This document shows positions 1 through 11,213 of a stretch of DNA of 64,000 nucleotides, piece by piece. The translations under genes were made by a program, and so were the position numbers. How positions within the stretch are numbered: position 1 is the first letter of the stretch; each line of letters opens with the position of its first letter. The notes beneath the pieces are model-generated. The model was not told the origin of the DNA and did not search any database. It saw only the letters and a program-made list of their open reading frames with translations. This DNA comes from Macrotrachela quadricornifera (taxonomy: Eukaryota > Rotifera > Eurotatoria > Philodinida > Philodinidae), in contig JAJEKB010010758.1 in the NCBI GenBank assembly GCA_022393335.1, positions 1 through 64,000 on the forward strand. Reading direction: 5' to 3'.

Positions 1-42
1 AGTGGGGTCCACCGGTGGACCCCATCGCCGTGAAAGGGTTAA
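1..42. mobile_element. piggyBac-like element end (partial, runs off window)
   Basis: The window opens inside the end of a TTAA element. Reading inward from the TTAA at 39-42 on the complementary strand gives TTAACCCTTTCACGGCGATG, then a perfect 20-bp palindrome at 4-23 (GGGGTCCACCGGTGGACCCC). The layout matches the intact piggyBac copy at 16754: TTAACCC, 15 bp spacing, then a palindrome with the core CCACCGGTGG. No coding sequence lies inside the window, so the assignment rests on this shared end structure. Confidence 0.6.
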
Positions 43-1447
43 TGTGATTCACTAATAATCACAGTCATGGGTAGTATGAATTTGTTTCAAAAAAGAATGA
101 ATACACAAGAGAATATCATTTCACTTATATAGTATATTCAGATTCAGCTTGTAGGAAAAATGACTTTGTTGGAATTTATTAATTGTATGTTAGGTGTGTG
201 AACATTTTTAAGTCTTATCTTACATAATGACTACAACATAATAGTTTTTAAACATAAAATTTGATCTCTACTATTATAATTATGGAGACAATTGTTTTTG
301 TCTTCGACTTTTAAAATGTGATGTCTTTTTAAGTGAATAGTAACAGAAGCGTAGAAACAAAGACTGGTATATTTCCTCGATGAAGGGAAGATTTAGACAA
401 AGTAAAACAAGGTTGCTTGTCACCGGTTCAACATAGTATCCGCTTAAAAATCACTGCTCAGTTATTTTCAATATACGACTTACGTTCAATCCGATTATTG
501 AGTCTGGAAACTCAGCCAATGGCAAGCTTTTCACGTCGGACTTTTGATCAGTCAGTCTCCATCTATTTGAAATTTCAGCTGATGACATCGTTTCCAAAAT
601 CTATCTTTCATCCAATCGGATTTTGAGAATCTGAGCTTTAAGGCGATCAGTATTTTGTGATTTTATTTCTCCTTGAATCAGATTTTGAGGAAATCATGCA
701 TCAAAATAATCGTTATATGTAAAAAAAATAATTAAGATTTCGCAACAATGTTTCATAAACTTAGAGAAAGTGCACTTATTTTTAGATCAATGTGTCTTTA
801 CTTGTTTTTTTTTTTGAGTTTCCTGTAGATAGTTCGTCCGTTGCAGATCCTGTAATTCATTTGTGTTAGAGAAACGTTAATGAGTGTGGTTTTGAACACA
901 AGACAACGAACTTATGTGAAAATAGACTTAAGCATGGGAGTGGCTAGCAGTGAGTGGCGCCTTGTAGGGGCGTTGACGAACGACTAGAGGTTATTTTCTT
1001 AAATTTGCTTTGATTATTATGTAACCTGTCAACGAGTTTTTGAGTAAGGAAATGAGGCGTTACATTAATCTATGCTGACATCATATAAAAAACTGAAAAG
1101 TAAAGAGGGGAGTAGACCAGAGATAACGATGATCGACTGCAACCTATGCTTCACTTTGCCATACGAAAGTTTTAACAGAAAGTTTAAAGGCTGATTCTCA
1201 TAGAACAGTCGTCACTAGCAATCCGTGTATATGTATCAAACATAGCTATCAGACCAGAATCCAGCGAGCAATAAGAGATAAGGATAACTAGAATTCAGTC
1301 GAGGGTTAAGCGAGTCGTAGCGACGATCGTTACTTGTTTTTTTTACATTATAATTATTGTCCAAAACTAACGGCACTGTTATATGATATAGTATAGTTAG
1401 ATTGTTAAACAATGTTACGCTAACGGACAGATGCTTTTTCAATAAAT
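43..1447. other. Intergenic, no gene seen
   Basis: AT-rich sequence with frequent stops in all frames. The only open frames are 60-70 codons long and have no recognisable domain. I see no RNA gene and no clear repeat here. Confidence 0.5.
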
Positions 1448-1606
1448 TAGAATTTTATAAATGAAACAACAGAAAACTACAACAAATTTTCTTTTTCACG
1501 TAAAAATAGCGCCTAAATATAATAATTATCAAAATTTGTGTCGTTTTGTGATAGAACATTATTTTTGTCTGTTGTAGTTTTTTGTTCTTTCACTTATAAA
1601 ATTCTA
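1448..1606. repeat. Short MITE with ~37-bp terminal inverted repeats
   Basis: The left end (TAGAATTTTATAAATGAAAC and onward to about 1485) is repeated in inverted orientation at about 1570-1606, with a few mismatches (AATG/AGTG, CAACAG/GAACAA). The element is 159 bp and starts and ends with TA. It is a non-autonomous inverted-repeat element with no coding capacity. Superfamily unknown; the terminal TA could be a Tc1/mariner-type duplication. Confidence 0.6.
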
Positions 1607-2210
1607 CGCTATTGATAAAGCATCGACTTTTTGATGCAGTTGTGAGCGATGATCTAATCACAAGAAAAAATGAAACAATGATCCTCACTTTTAATCAAAT
1701 CGATTCTTAATGTTAATTATTTTAAGCATAGTAAATATGTAATCTTTATAATATTTTCGAGAACTGTTTAATCCATAGGAAATGATCATCACAATAGTAT
1801 TTTGTTATATACAGATAACCATCATGAATCCCTCTTTGCACCTATAGACAATTATATTCACATCGCTACTCTGTCAGTTTAGGGATAAGTTAATCGACTT
1901 TCGATGAACGTTACTTGTTTCTTTAGTCAATTCAAAAATCTTATTCATTTCGAGTTTTTATATTACACTAGGTTCTTATTATACAACTTTATCATAAATT
2001 AAATATCATTTCAAATGTCGAAAAATTTTTTTGACAATAAGTCACTTTTATCGTATCATTATTATAGATTTGTTATGATAAATATACAAAAAGATAATAT
2101 TAAAACAAATGAATTTTATTTGAAAATATATTTTAAATATATATTTTATATTGAATCTTTCGATAATGAGAAAATAATATATGTATAAATAAATAATTGT
2201 AATTTCTTAC
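1607..2210. other. Intergenic, no gene seen
   Basis: Very AT-rich, no supported gene. The downstream exon or exons of the minus-strand gene that reaches 2211 may lie here, but I could not place an acceptor in the right phase. Confidence 0.4.
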
Positions 2211-3987
2211 CATTTGTCGTTGTACTTTTATTAAACTTCAGTAAAATGACGCATAGAATTATAACAATAATAATGACAGCTAACAAAATCGCAAGTACAG
2301 TTCCAATAATACATCGACGTGTTAAACACCTACAGTAAATATTTAAGATAGATTAAAAAAAGAGATTCATAAAGCAGAAAAACCAACTTTTTTTTTAGTT
2401 CTTTTTAAATCTCGATGAAAATTTTTTATGGGATCATGTTGATCTGTTAATTTGTTCATTGTCTAATTTATTTAAGAAAAGAAACATTTATAGAAAGAAA
2501 AAAAGCAAATCTTACTTTAGCACGAAGATGAATCATCATTCTATAAAAATAAAATTCAGTTTATTTTCGTTAATTACAGAAAAAATTTTTAATCTTTTCA
2601 AATATTTCAATTAAATTATTAATGTTAAAAATTTCATTTTCAAATATAAAAATTTTATTAGATATCGGCAATTTTACGAAAAATGGGACAAACCCCGGTT
2701 TTATTCGACTTTATTTTTTTACAAAAGTCATTTTTCTGAATAAGTTCTTTTAGGATAGACATATCTAAAAATGTTTGCTTTTTCAGATGCCAAGTAATTA
2801 ATTAAGAAGTAATTAGTGAATATCTCTCTAACGATATGAGAAAAAAATTTAAGAATTTCAGGATAGATTCTAGGACACGGACTACATTTATGGAGAAATT
2901 TTCAGCAAGATCGGATTCCAAAAATTTTCCTCATAAAAATTGACCCTCCAGAGGTCCTATTAAGTCCCAAATCAAAAATGTTTGTCCTACAATAAATAAA
3001 GACCCTGAAAAAGAATTTGTACCGTTTGGCATTACTTTTGAAATTTTCATTCACCTCTCAGAGAAATATTTCGTTTGCATATTCGTACTCCGTCACGTCG
3101 CTAACGAAAAGTAAATGAAAAGTTTTGCAAAATCCACGCATGCTCAGAAAAAACTTGGAATAATCATTCTGTAGTCTTGGAGGTTTTCTCTAGAATATAC
3201 CATTTAGTTTTCAAAAATGCTGACTCAATTAAGAGTTTTTTCAAACCAAACTGCGTCAAGTGAAAGTCAATGTTCTTTTTATAGTCACGTTCCTAACGCT
3301 ACTTTTTCGTGATAACTCCTCTCAACAAAGATCTAAAAGGCTGATTTTTTCAGGGTATCTAGAGTGACTCAACGTACATATAACATATAAAAATTAGCTC
3401 TAGGAAAGTTCACTGTACCGAGAAATACGTGTTCCAATTTTGCGAAATCACGTCCCTGACAAATGAAATTGTCCATATGTTTATATATATATTGAAATAA
3501 TGCTTCTATTGATAAGAATGTCTTTCTTTTTACTTACCCTGATAGAGAACTTTGATGTCGAAGAGCTCTAATACTACTGTTAATATGTGTATTTTTTGAA
3601 TATCCTGTTGATTCTCGACTAGATATTGAATTTTGTTGATTATTCCATCCATCATGATAATGTTCTGTAACACTTAAAATCTATTGAAAATAAAATTCAA
3701 TGAAGAGAAATAAATTAAGAATATAAACATCTGACCGATGGTGTATTTTTATAATTAATAGATTGATTATCTATTAATTCTGAATTCTTTCGTAGTCGAA
3801 TAGAAACATGAATTATATTATTTGATTGTTTCTTTTTTTTTACTCGATGTCGAGAAATTCTTGTGACTCTAGTTTGAGTAGATGATGCACGATCTAGAAA
3901 AATATAGTTTATTAAAAAAACATTTAGAAAATAATAGTTAGAATGAATACTTTTTATTGATCGTGATTGAATTCGATTATTAATCAT
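2211..3987 (-). CDS. Candidate multi-exon single-pass membrane protein (3' end not found)
   Basis: I assembled this from short exons with compatible phases: 3951-3987 (ATG at 3987), 3736-3893, 3538-3680 and 2211-2329. Introns are 57, 55 and about 1208 nt. The first two are the size normal in this window and have GT..AG ends, although the donor at 3735 (GTCAGA) is weak. The product starts MINNRIQSRSIKNRASSTQT. About 112 residues rich in Arg, Lys, Ser, Asn and Gln follow, with a KKKK run near residue 35. The last exon encodes a clear membrane helix (CIIGTVLAILLAVIIIVIIL) preceded by RR and followed by a polar stretch. It ends in an open phase at the donor GTAAG (2206-2210), so the 3' end is missing. 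A 25-nt candidate microexon at 2514-2538 breaks the helix frame and was left out. I do not recognise the family. The long intron may hold inserted repeat DNA. Confidence 0.42.
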
Positions 3988-4639
3988 TGTAATTCGTTTT
4001 TAATAATGATGAAATAAATCTTTTTTTTTATTTTGTTGAGTGCGTTGAATGAAAACATTTTTGGCTTCATTAATGAAATCTATAGAATAATATGTCATAA
4101 GGTAAATAGAAAAAAATATGCTTAAAATATATTGTTTTTATTTGAATAGATATCATATAAAAATCTTCATATTGTTACATATTATGCAAATGAATATTTT
4201 ATTATAATACTTCGTTGTTTGATAGAGAAAATTAATTTTCTTTTTTCAGCGCTTTTGTTTTAATCTAGGTTTCATTTTGCAAGTGAGCACCTCGAGTTTT
4301 TTTTTTGGAGACTTGCTAGTGACAAAAAATTTTCTCATACAGCAAAATTACATATGAACTCTGAGTTACCTTTTTTTTTACAACATAATTATACTTTTTC
4401 TTTGCTTACTAATACAATGTGAAAGAAGAATAAAATACTGGGAAAAATAACAAATCGAAATTCTTCATACTTTTTTTACAACTAATCATTAACACATTCA
4501 ACGCGACGAGTCCCACGGGTGCGACCCGCCTTATTTTAGGAAGAAAAAGATTAGAAAAGTACTTTTCTTTTACTTTTTTCGTTCGGTTAAAAGGTTGTGT
4601 GTGATTTATCATATATTTTCTCAAGCCTTTCTTTAACCA

Positions 4640-6805
4640 TTTATTATACAGAATGATGTTTTTCGTTAAAGCAGCCAAGACAATAGAATTTGTCTCAATC
4701 GGAAGAAAAAGTTTTTACTTTCTTTGCGGTTGCATTAACCCCCCTCCTCCACCACCACTGAGAATTTGATGTGAAGACCATTATATAAGACCCGAGTCTT
4801 CTATTTATAATATTTTCTCGAATTTTGATTTTAAAACCCACCTTATCTGGAGTACAGTGAGTATCAAGTTAAAGTCTTTCGTAAATTGTAATTTATCCAT
4901 GTTTTTCAGCTTTTAATCTATTCCACGTACCAGTAAGTAATACTATTATTGGCCAATTGAAATATTTTCAAACAAGCAATAAATAAAACTCTTATGATAG
5001 GAAAAGAAGTACAATCAAAATATAATTTTAGTTCTTTTGTCAAATATTTTCCAGAAAGATATTCGTCAGATGAGCATGCTCCATGTACAGTGAAAATCAT
5101 GTCGACTCAAAAGAACAGCTCAAAAAGCTTATAAAATATATGTTCTAAGACTTTTATCGAGAGATTATTTTCAGCGAATCCAAGTCCATAATCTCATCTG
5201 CCCGAAAACAAAATGGTTGTGGATATTTTGGTAATAACTCAATAACGAAAAAGGCTATAAACCTATGGTTGTACTAGTTTACCAAAGAGATATTGGGATG
5301 TCTATTTCTTCAATATTGCATGAGGAGAAATCTTTTTAAAATCAACCTTTTTACAATACATCGAGATATTGTATATCTGAATCACATATCACAATCACAG
5401 TTTCATCTGGATGACAGATCGATTTATGCATTATTTCGAATGGTTTGTAGAAATGGCGGGTTTCAAAACAATTTTGTCTTATACAGTTCTAGTGAAAAAA
5501 ACGTCTCAATGTCTCTTCTTTCGACTAGTGAAGCCGAAACTTTACATCTTCTTTCGTTTTCGAATTACTCAACAATACTCATGACTAATTTATAGATGGA
5601 CAGGCATTAGTTGCTTTACATGTCTGAAATTTTACCTTCAGGTGTAACTGTTAAAAATTGCTCTCTGTGTAGAGATCTTGCATTAATAATAATTAATTTT
5701 ACAATTGATATATTACTTCGTTGGGTATGACTAGTTGAAGCGAATAGAGTATCGTATGCGAGTGCTTTGGAGTATCGAGGAGTATGAGTATGCCGCTTCG
5801 GTTTGCGCCATAAGTTCAAAATAGCGGAGTGATGAAAGTACCGATTGGTTACTTTAATTGTTGTAACTAATCTTAAAATACATGAAATAGATAGGAACTT
5901 AATGCAGATGGAAGCTGAAAAGAAACTAGTCTTCCTTCACCGTGAATTTCCCATGGAGAAATAGAATAAGAAGATTTTTGTATAACTAAAATTATGAATT
6001 ATTACTGTTTAGCGTTTTCTGCAGATATGTCTCATATCATCTGATATGAGAGGACATGTATTGTTATAAGGATTTGACCTAATTTTCAGAAAACTTACGC
6101 CAAAATCCTATTAAAAAGCTTCTCATAGTAGAAGACCCGGGGTCTTTTATAATGGGGGGGGGAGGGGATTTACTCTTTTCTCTTGATTGTTGTTGCCTTA
6201 TTTTCTCGTAGCAACCAGCACAGCGTCTTCGGACATCGCGAGAAGATTCTTCTCTCTCTCTTCCAGCTTGTGATCAGCAAGTTTTTGCTTGCTTTGACTT
6301 GTTGACCGTTGTCTCGCCCTAGGTTTCAAGTTCTCAAATGATCTACTGAGCAGTAAAGAGCTCACAAGACTTTCACGAAACTTCAGGATGGTCATATTAT
6401 TTATTCAATAGTTTTCGTTGTATACCAAATAACTAGTCACTGTAGCCACCCCAAAAATCAATTTAAATGTCACCTTTCGTCACGATTTTAAAGATCGTCT
6501 GAAGCATGTATAATAGGCTGATAGTTGATCAGATAAATCATTGCCTTGTCTTCCTGTGTTATAATCTACTACAATGTTTTGCTTCATTATTGACTCATTT
6601 TGAAAATTTGTTTTCTCAATGTCAACTATATCTGCTGAATGTAAAGGGCTTGTGGAAATTATTAAAACATCCTTTTTATGTTTTCACATGATCAGTTTTA
6701 TGCCTTCCTGATTTTGAAGTCCGTACGCTTCGTTACGCTTAAGCTTTTCTGAAGAAACTCTTTTCCGGATACGACACGATTTCTTCTCAATGTCTCAATA
6801 AGGTA
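4640..6805 (-). pseudogene. piggyBac transposase C-terminal fragment (interrupted)
   Basis: Open remains include 6198-6395 (contains FRESLVSSLLLSRSFENLKP and the Lys/Glu-rich linker QSKQKLADHKLEERE), matching FRESLVRSLLLGTPFKNLKP of the 16801-17433 copy. Beyond the insertion, 4660-4734 encodes the terminal Cys/His motif in decayed form (TFSSD, stop, DKFYCLGCFN, against TFCSDCDKFFCLDCFN in the other copy). One zinc-ligand Cys codon has become TGA and another a Ser codon. Upstream, 6396-6805 aligns with the catalytic-domain DNA of the other copy but is full of stops. It is not functional. Confidence 0.75.
4735..6172. mobile_element. Nested non-autonomous TTAA element (inside piggyBac relic P1)
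   Basis: It lies exactly where the P1 reading is interrupted. The left end is TTAA (4735-4738) then a C-rich run; the right end is a G-rich run then TTTA (6169-6172), taken as a mutated TTAA duplication. The inverted ends agree over about 45-60 bp, including CCATTATAWAAGACCC at 4779 and its inverse near 6154. Each end holds a short palindromic core (AAGACCCGAGTCTT at 4787-4800; AAGACCCGGGGTCTT at 6133-6147). The 1.44-kb interior has only short open frames (100 codons at most, 5293-5595) with no known domain. It probably moves with a piggyBac-type transposase supplied in trans. Confidence 0.65.
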
Positions 6806-6898
6806 TGCATCGTGTGTACGTAAGTGTTAGCATCATAAGGTGAGTCATCGGGTGGGTCAAGCAGTGTCACTGATGTTATGTGACAGAACGAAGAAAAA

Positions 6899-6978
6899 GA
6901 TGCCCTTCATGGGACTCGAACCACGTATCTCCTGCTATCCGGGCAGTCGTCTTAGCCAGTTCGACCAGAAGAGACATC
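6899..6978 (-). tRNA. tRNA-like sequence or tRNA-derived SINE head (probable pseudogene)
   Basis: Read on the minus strand, both Pol III internal promoter boxes are good matches: A box TGGTCGAACTGG and B box GGTTCGAGTCC. The ends form a 7-bp acceptor stem (GATGTCT with GGGCATC, two G-U pairs). An anticodon-like stem CTGC/GCAG closes a 7-nt loop CCGGATA, which lacks the expected U33. The T loop has 8 nt and two extra bases separate the T stem from the acceptor. These defects suggest a pseudo-tRNA or the head of a SINE, not a working tRNA, so I give no isotype. Confidence 0.4.
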
Positions 6979-7028
6979 TAAATCTTCGATTAGCGTCTGG
7001 ATGTATTATCCAAAGCGCTAACAATATA

Positions 7029-7103
7029 GCTTAAAGATTATCAGAAGTGATACAGACATAATTCTAAAATTTATTTTTCATCAAAAAATCAATATTGACT
7101 AGC
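7029..7103 (+). repeat. Left terminal inverted repeat of the HDES-type transposon
   Basis: Begins GCTTAAAGATTATCAGAAGT and ends ATTGACTAGC. It matches the inverse of 9564-9638 with four substitutions and no gaps. Confidence 0.88.
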
Positions 7104-7106
7104 TTT

Positions 7107-7290
7107 TGGCTGTACTCAAAAAGTTAGTACAACGTAGAATCGGTCAGTATGTCCGTCCCGTTGTATACACGATAACTCTTCGAAAAATCATTCGATTGTG
7201 ATGAAATTTTGCATATAGAATTGTTTCATCAAGATCTCCGTCAAGTTTGAAGAAGAGAATGATTTGCAAGAGTTGGGGAGGAGGGTTATA
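7107..7290 (+). repeat. Dispersed repeat R1, copy 1
   Basis: Directly inside the left TIR. It begins TACTCAAAAAGTTAGTAC (an imperfect palindrome) and continues through ATCGGTCAGTATGTCCGTCC and ACACGATAACTCTTCG. The same order of blocks occurs at 25494-25690, outside any copy of this transposon. R1 is therefore either a mobile sequence of its own or a piece shared by several elements. No function recognised. Confidence 0.65.
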
Positions 7291-7495
7291 ATAAAAATTG
7301 TTTGTTTCCTTGTTGTGGGATCAAAGGTCAAAAGGACACGCTCCTAGAAAAGGTCAAAGGAACAGCATTCTCTCTCGTCTATAAATACTACTGTTTTAAC
7401 TGCTTTTCTTATTATATACATCTGTGTGAAACAAATACATTCAATTTTGCTAGTTGGACAAAATATAATAAAAGAATCCCAAATAATTTCTCATT

Positions 7496-9426
7496 TTGAA
7501 TTTTTCGATTATGCCAAAATTAAATAAACGTCAATCTTTTGGACGTATCTATGCAAGAAAGCATTGGTATAACTCACGGATTTTATCTGAAAATGAGAGT
7601 GATTCGGAAGAGGTAGAAGAAGAAATTACATCGGATAAAGATGATAAAGCTAAATTCATTCGTTTTGCCGATAAGATGAAAATTGATGATATTGGAGATC
7701 TATTGGAATTGATTAAAGATAAAATTGGCGTAAAACTTGTTAGTGTTTTATTATATATGACTCTTCGTCATTTTGGTATAAGTTGGCTTAATTGTAATGA
7801 TTTTTTTAAAAAGATTGGTGCACTAACTACTGAAACAGCCAACAAATGGGCTAATATTTTTTTATCTGGAGATTTTAATGAATTTATAAGCGAAGGTCGA
7901 GGTGGAAAACATATTCCTAGTTTTTATGATGTATTTCCTGACATTGAATTAGCAGCTAAAAATTACTCTGTTCAACGATGTGCTGCAAAAGGAGCTGATT
8001 TTGATGTATTTGAATTAGCTAAATTTATAGATGAACAATTTTATATGCTAACTGGTATTAAAAAGAATCCTGATGATCCATTAAATCGTTCAGTTAAATC
8101 TTGCCGTTTGGATCTTCGAAGATAGGGCGCTCGTTTCGAATCTAATTCACAACGTCCCTACGTCGAAGATCAGGAACGACAAGACGTAGCACAACTCCGT
8201 ACAAAATTTATACAGCATTTTCTGTCAAGAAAAGATTCATACTATCTAGTAAACGAAGGTGCGCAGCCAAAATGGCAAATACCTACAGTTGGGACACCAA
8301 CTATTCTAATCTGTATGTTACAATAGGCTAAAAAGAGCTTTCACCTAAATATTGTTTTACTTTTTCTACGTTTACCCTTTTAGTTCATGACGAGAGTACC
8401 TTTCGAAGTGGCGAGGTGTCAGCTAAACGCTGGTTATACGGTGATTAGGCTCCGTTTTATTCCAAAGGGCGTGGCAGATCTAACATGTTATCTGACTTTT
8501 TGGTTATGCATGCGTCAGGTCCATTTTTTCAACTGAGTCCAGCTGAATATGAAAAGGCTCTAGTAAAATATCTAGAACTAGGTGAAGAACAAGATATGGA
8601 TTATATAGAGCGATCTGCTACTGCTTCTGTGTACGTTAGTTCTGGTGCTTATTTTGATAATTCAACAATATTAACACAATTTGAACGATTATTTAAACTA
8701 CTAGAATTCAAAGAATGTTTTAACAATCATAAAATAGAAATTATAGTTGATAATGCTCGCACGCATTCAGCTCGTGCTTATAATTTATTAGATTTCGGAA
8801 AAGGAGTTTCGACACGTTGTGCTGTAGGCCAACTTCAATGGATGGATGATAAGAGTGCTATTCAAACATTATCATGTTATTTTCAGGAAGGTTCTAATAG
8901 AGGAAAATCTAAAGGCTTATTTAAGATTGCAGTCGAACTTAACTGTAATCCTTCACCGACAGCAAAATTAAGTGAACTACGTCAGTTACTTGTCCATCAT
9001 CCGGCATTTTAAAAAGTTATCCTGCTTAGCTGATACAGCAGTCTTAGAAATATCTTTTCGTTTTTCTCTATGTAGATTTCACGATTAGAACAACTAGCAC
9101 AAAAATATGGTATATCTATACTGTTCTGTCCTAAATACCATTGTGAAATTTACACAATTGAGAGATGTTGAGCTCATATGAAACAGTTTATTCGAAACAG
9201 AACTGATCAGAACTACCGTACTATGATAAGACTGATGGGGGAGTCACGAACAAATTTTGAACAACAACAAGCTCATCTTAAACTTTTCCGAAGATTCTGG
9301 AAATATTTAAAACTATATACCCAAGGGAAAAGCTATGCCAAAGTCCTACAAATATTTTTCAGTAAAACTTGTACGAGAACAAACAAAGAACATCTTATGG
9401 TTACAAACACTAATTTGAATAGCTAA
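7496..9426 (+). pseudogene. DDE transposase, broken (HDES...DNARTH...E)
   Basis: The first open segment (7496-8125) has an acidic N-terminus and a long helical region. It continues in the same frame past a TAG at 8123-8125. A 71-nt GT..AG intron (8313-8383) joins TPTILI to FHDESTFRSGEVSAKRW, which carries the first catalytic Asp. A second in-frame TAG lies at 8446-8448. The segment 8485-9012 holds the second Asp in IIVDNARTHSAR. After a likely second intron ending AG near 9076, CPKYHCEIYTIE supplies a candidate third acidic residue, then TGA replaces a probable Trp codon and the C-terminus (HMKQFIRNRTDQNYRTM) runs to 9426. All catalytic motifs remain, but at least three nonsense changes make it non-functional. 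Confidence 0.75.
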
Positions 9427-9563
9427 AACTGTTTTTTTTCTCATCTCTTCCTTTATCTACTCTCTCTATAATATTTTTTTATTGGTATTTTTGTAAAAAT
9501 GATAGGGATATAGGAAAAAATAGAATAAACCTATTGAAATACTATAGATTAACAGTAAAAAAC

Positions 9564-9638
9564 GCTAGTCAATTTTGATTTTCTGATGAAAAATACATTT
9601 TAGAATTATGTCTGTATCACTTCTGATAAACTTTAAGC
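9564..9638 (-). repeat. Right terminal inverted repeat of the HDES-type transposon
   Basis: Inverse complement of 7029-7103 with four mismatches. Followed by TATA. Confidence 0.88.
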
Positions 9639-9643
9639 TATAT

Positions 9644-10348
9644 CTTTTGGATTCTGAATAAGTTTTTACCTATATAAAAAAAAAGATGTTAATATATGGC
9701 GAAAAATGAAATAGTCATATGTTACAGACTTTAAAAAAATAGATCTTCTCGACAACTAAAACAAAATTTAAAAAAAACTAAACAGGTACTTTTGTAGCCC
9801 ACGATCTGGCGATTCTAATGAGATAAGACAGTTGTCTCTATCTCTTGTTACAAAAAACTAGATAGGTTTACAAGAATACTCAGAAACACATACTGTAAGG
9901 CATATAGAAGCCATTATATCGCGCAAGATTTTCTGAACCTTTTCTAGCTTTAAATATAATCTAATAACATTTTCTTACTCAATTTTTCACGCTGATTCAG
10001 AATATGATAGTTTTAAAAAGTTTAACAAAACAAATGTTCTTGAAAATTCACAATTTTTGTAAAAAAGTGCATATCTGGTTAAATCGAATCGAAACAAAAA
10101 GTATGTATTCATGACCAGTTCTTCAAGCCCCATCAAACCATATATAAATGAAAGAAAAAAACATCCACTCGAATTTTGCATTACCCCAACCTCACCCAGA
10201 AAATGATGTGATTTTTCGATATATCAAGTAAAAGTCTTCATTTTTTTTCGGTCAAAACTATTTTTCGGTTGTCTTCGGCTCATCGAGCGCAAAAAATTTG
10301 ATAAAAAAAACTTTTTCCAAAAGGCGGTATAATCTCCATGGAATTACC
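9644..10348. other. Intergenic, no gene seen
   Basis: AT-rich with homopolymer runs. The longest open frame (64 codons, minus, 9987-10181) has no recognisable domain. Nothing supported. Confidence 0.45.
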
Positions 10349-10822
10349 CAATTGATTATTTTGACTAAGAAATAGTTCACTAATTTTTATTAGATCAGCT
10401 TGAATTTTTCAAGAATCAAGGAAGAGTAGAAATTTTCCGTCAATTATTGGACACAGAACATGATTTAAGAAAAAGTAATATTTTTAACCACCGCTTTTTC
10501 TTGATAGTGGAGCTCTGACGACAACGTTCCGTCGTACAATTATATTTCCCTTCACTATTTTGCCAAATTCATTTTCTTCTTCTTGAGGGATGAATAGGAA
10601 CAAGAAAGAGTCCCTGATGAGACAGATCTTTGATATTATAGTTCTTTTACTAATGCTAAGATACTAATACACCTCAACCATGAAAACCATATAACTTGAA
10701 TATCTCTCAAAGGATACATCAACAGCAGCTAATATTTTTACCTTGTTATTTTGACGATGAAAGCTTTCTTTTGATGTAACAATATCTAGGGTTTTTAACT
10801 TACAGCACAAACAATTCCATTG
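10349..10822 (-). mobile_element. Deleted relic of a pogo/Tigger-like element (family B)
   Basis: About 10349-10600 aligns with the transposase interior of the element at 41420-43889 (for example ATTAGATCAGCTTGAATTTT against GTTAGATCAGCTTGCGTTTT near 42270). About 10655-10822 aligns with that element's right TIR, including GCTAATATTTTTACCTTGTT and CAATTCCATTG at the outer end. The roughly 1.2 kb normally between these parts is missing, so this is an internally deleted, decayed copy. Confidence 0.6.
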
Positions 10823-11213
10823 TCAGTAAGATATGACAAGGCTCCGTTTTGAAAGGAACTTACAAGCAATCCCTTTAGGCTTTTCGCCATACATATGAAA
10901 AGACTTCACACCGCACATGCAGCATGACCAACTCGCAGGTACGTTCTGGTGATTATTCTTGTGGCAATTATTCAGCAGCTCATTCAATTGCCAATCAGAT
11001 TTCCAGGTCGAACTCAGCCCATCGGATCCGATTAAATCCAGTAATTTTTCCGATATAATCCGATGCGATCCGCCAGTCGGACTGAATCACCCGGGTTGAG
11101 CTTTCTTGATTTTTGGACTATTGTCATCATCATTTTTGACCTTACTCACTAAATTTTGTGCAGCATTTTCGAATATAGAACAACTGGCATGTGCGATTAA
11201 CAACTGAGAGATA

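Larger units (their letters stand above)
4489..6805 (-). mobile_element. piggyBac relic P1, split by a nested TTAA element
   Basis: The left boundary is TTAA at 4489-4492 followed by a degenerate TIR (CACATTCAACGCGA) and a partial palindrome at 4507-4528 (8 of 11 positions pair). The segments 4640-4734 and 6173-6805 align in order with the 3' half of the piggyBac copy at 16801-17460, at DNA level and in translation. The 1.44 kb between them is a separate insertion. The 5' half is missing: homology stops near 6805. Decay is advanced, with nonsense codons and indels throughout. Confidence 0.75.
7024..9643 (+). mobile_element. DDE transposon with 75-bp TIRs (HDES-type transposase)
   Basis: A 2.6-kb element bounded by near-identical inverted repeats at 7029-7103 and 9564-9638 (71 of 75 bases match). 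TATA lies directly outside both, so the target duplication is TA or TATA. It contains a dead plus-strand transposase with one clear intron. High TIR identity with several nonsense codons in the gene suggests that this copy moved fairly recently with help, or lost its coding frame faster than its ends. The superfamily is uncertain: the TA flank and D-D-E order fit an IS630/Tc1-mariner-like group, but the HDES motif is not typical Tc1. Confidence 0.8.

Noticed and set aside
2514..2538. 25-nt microexon between the candidate exons at 3538 and 2211
   Set aside because: Including it shifts the frame so that the membrane helix is lost and a stop follows; direct joining of the flanking exons keeps the helix.
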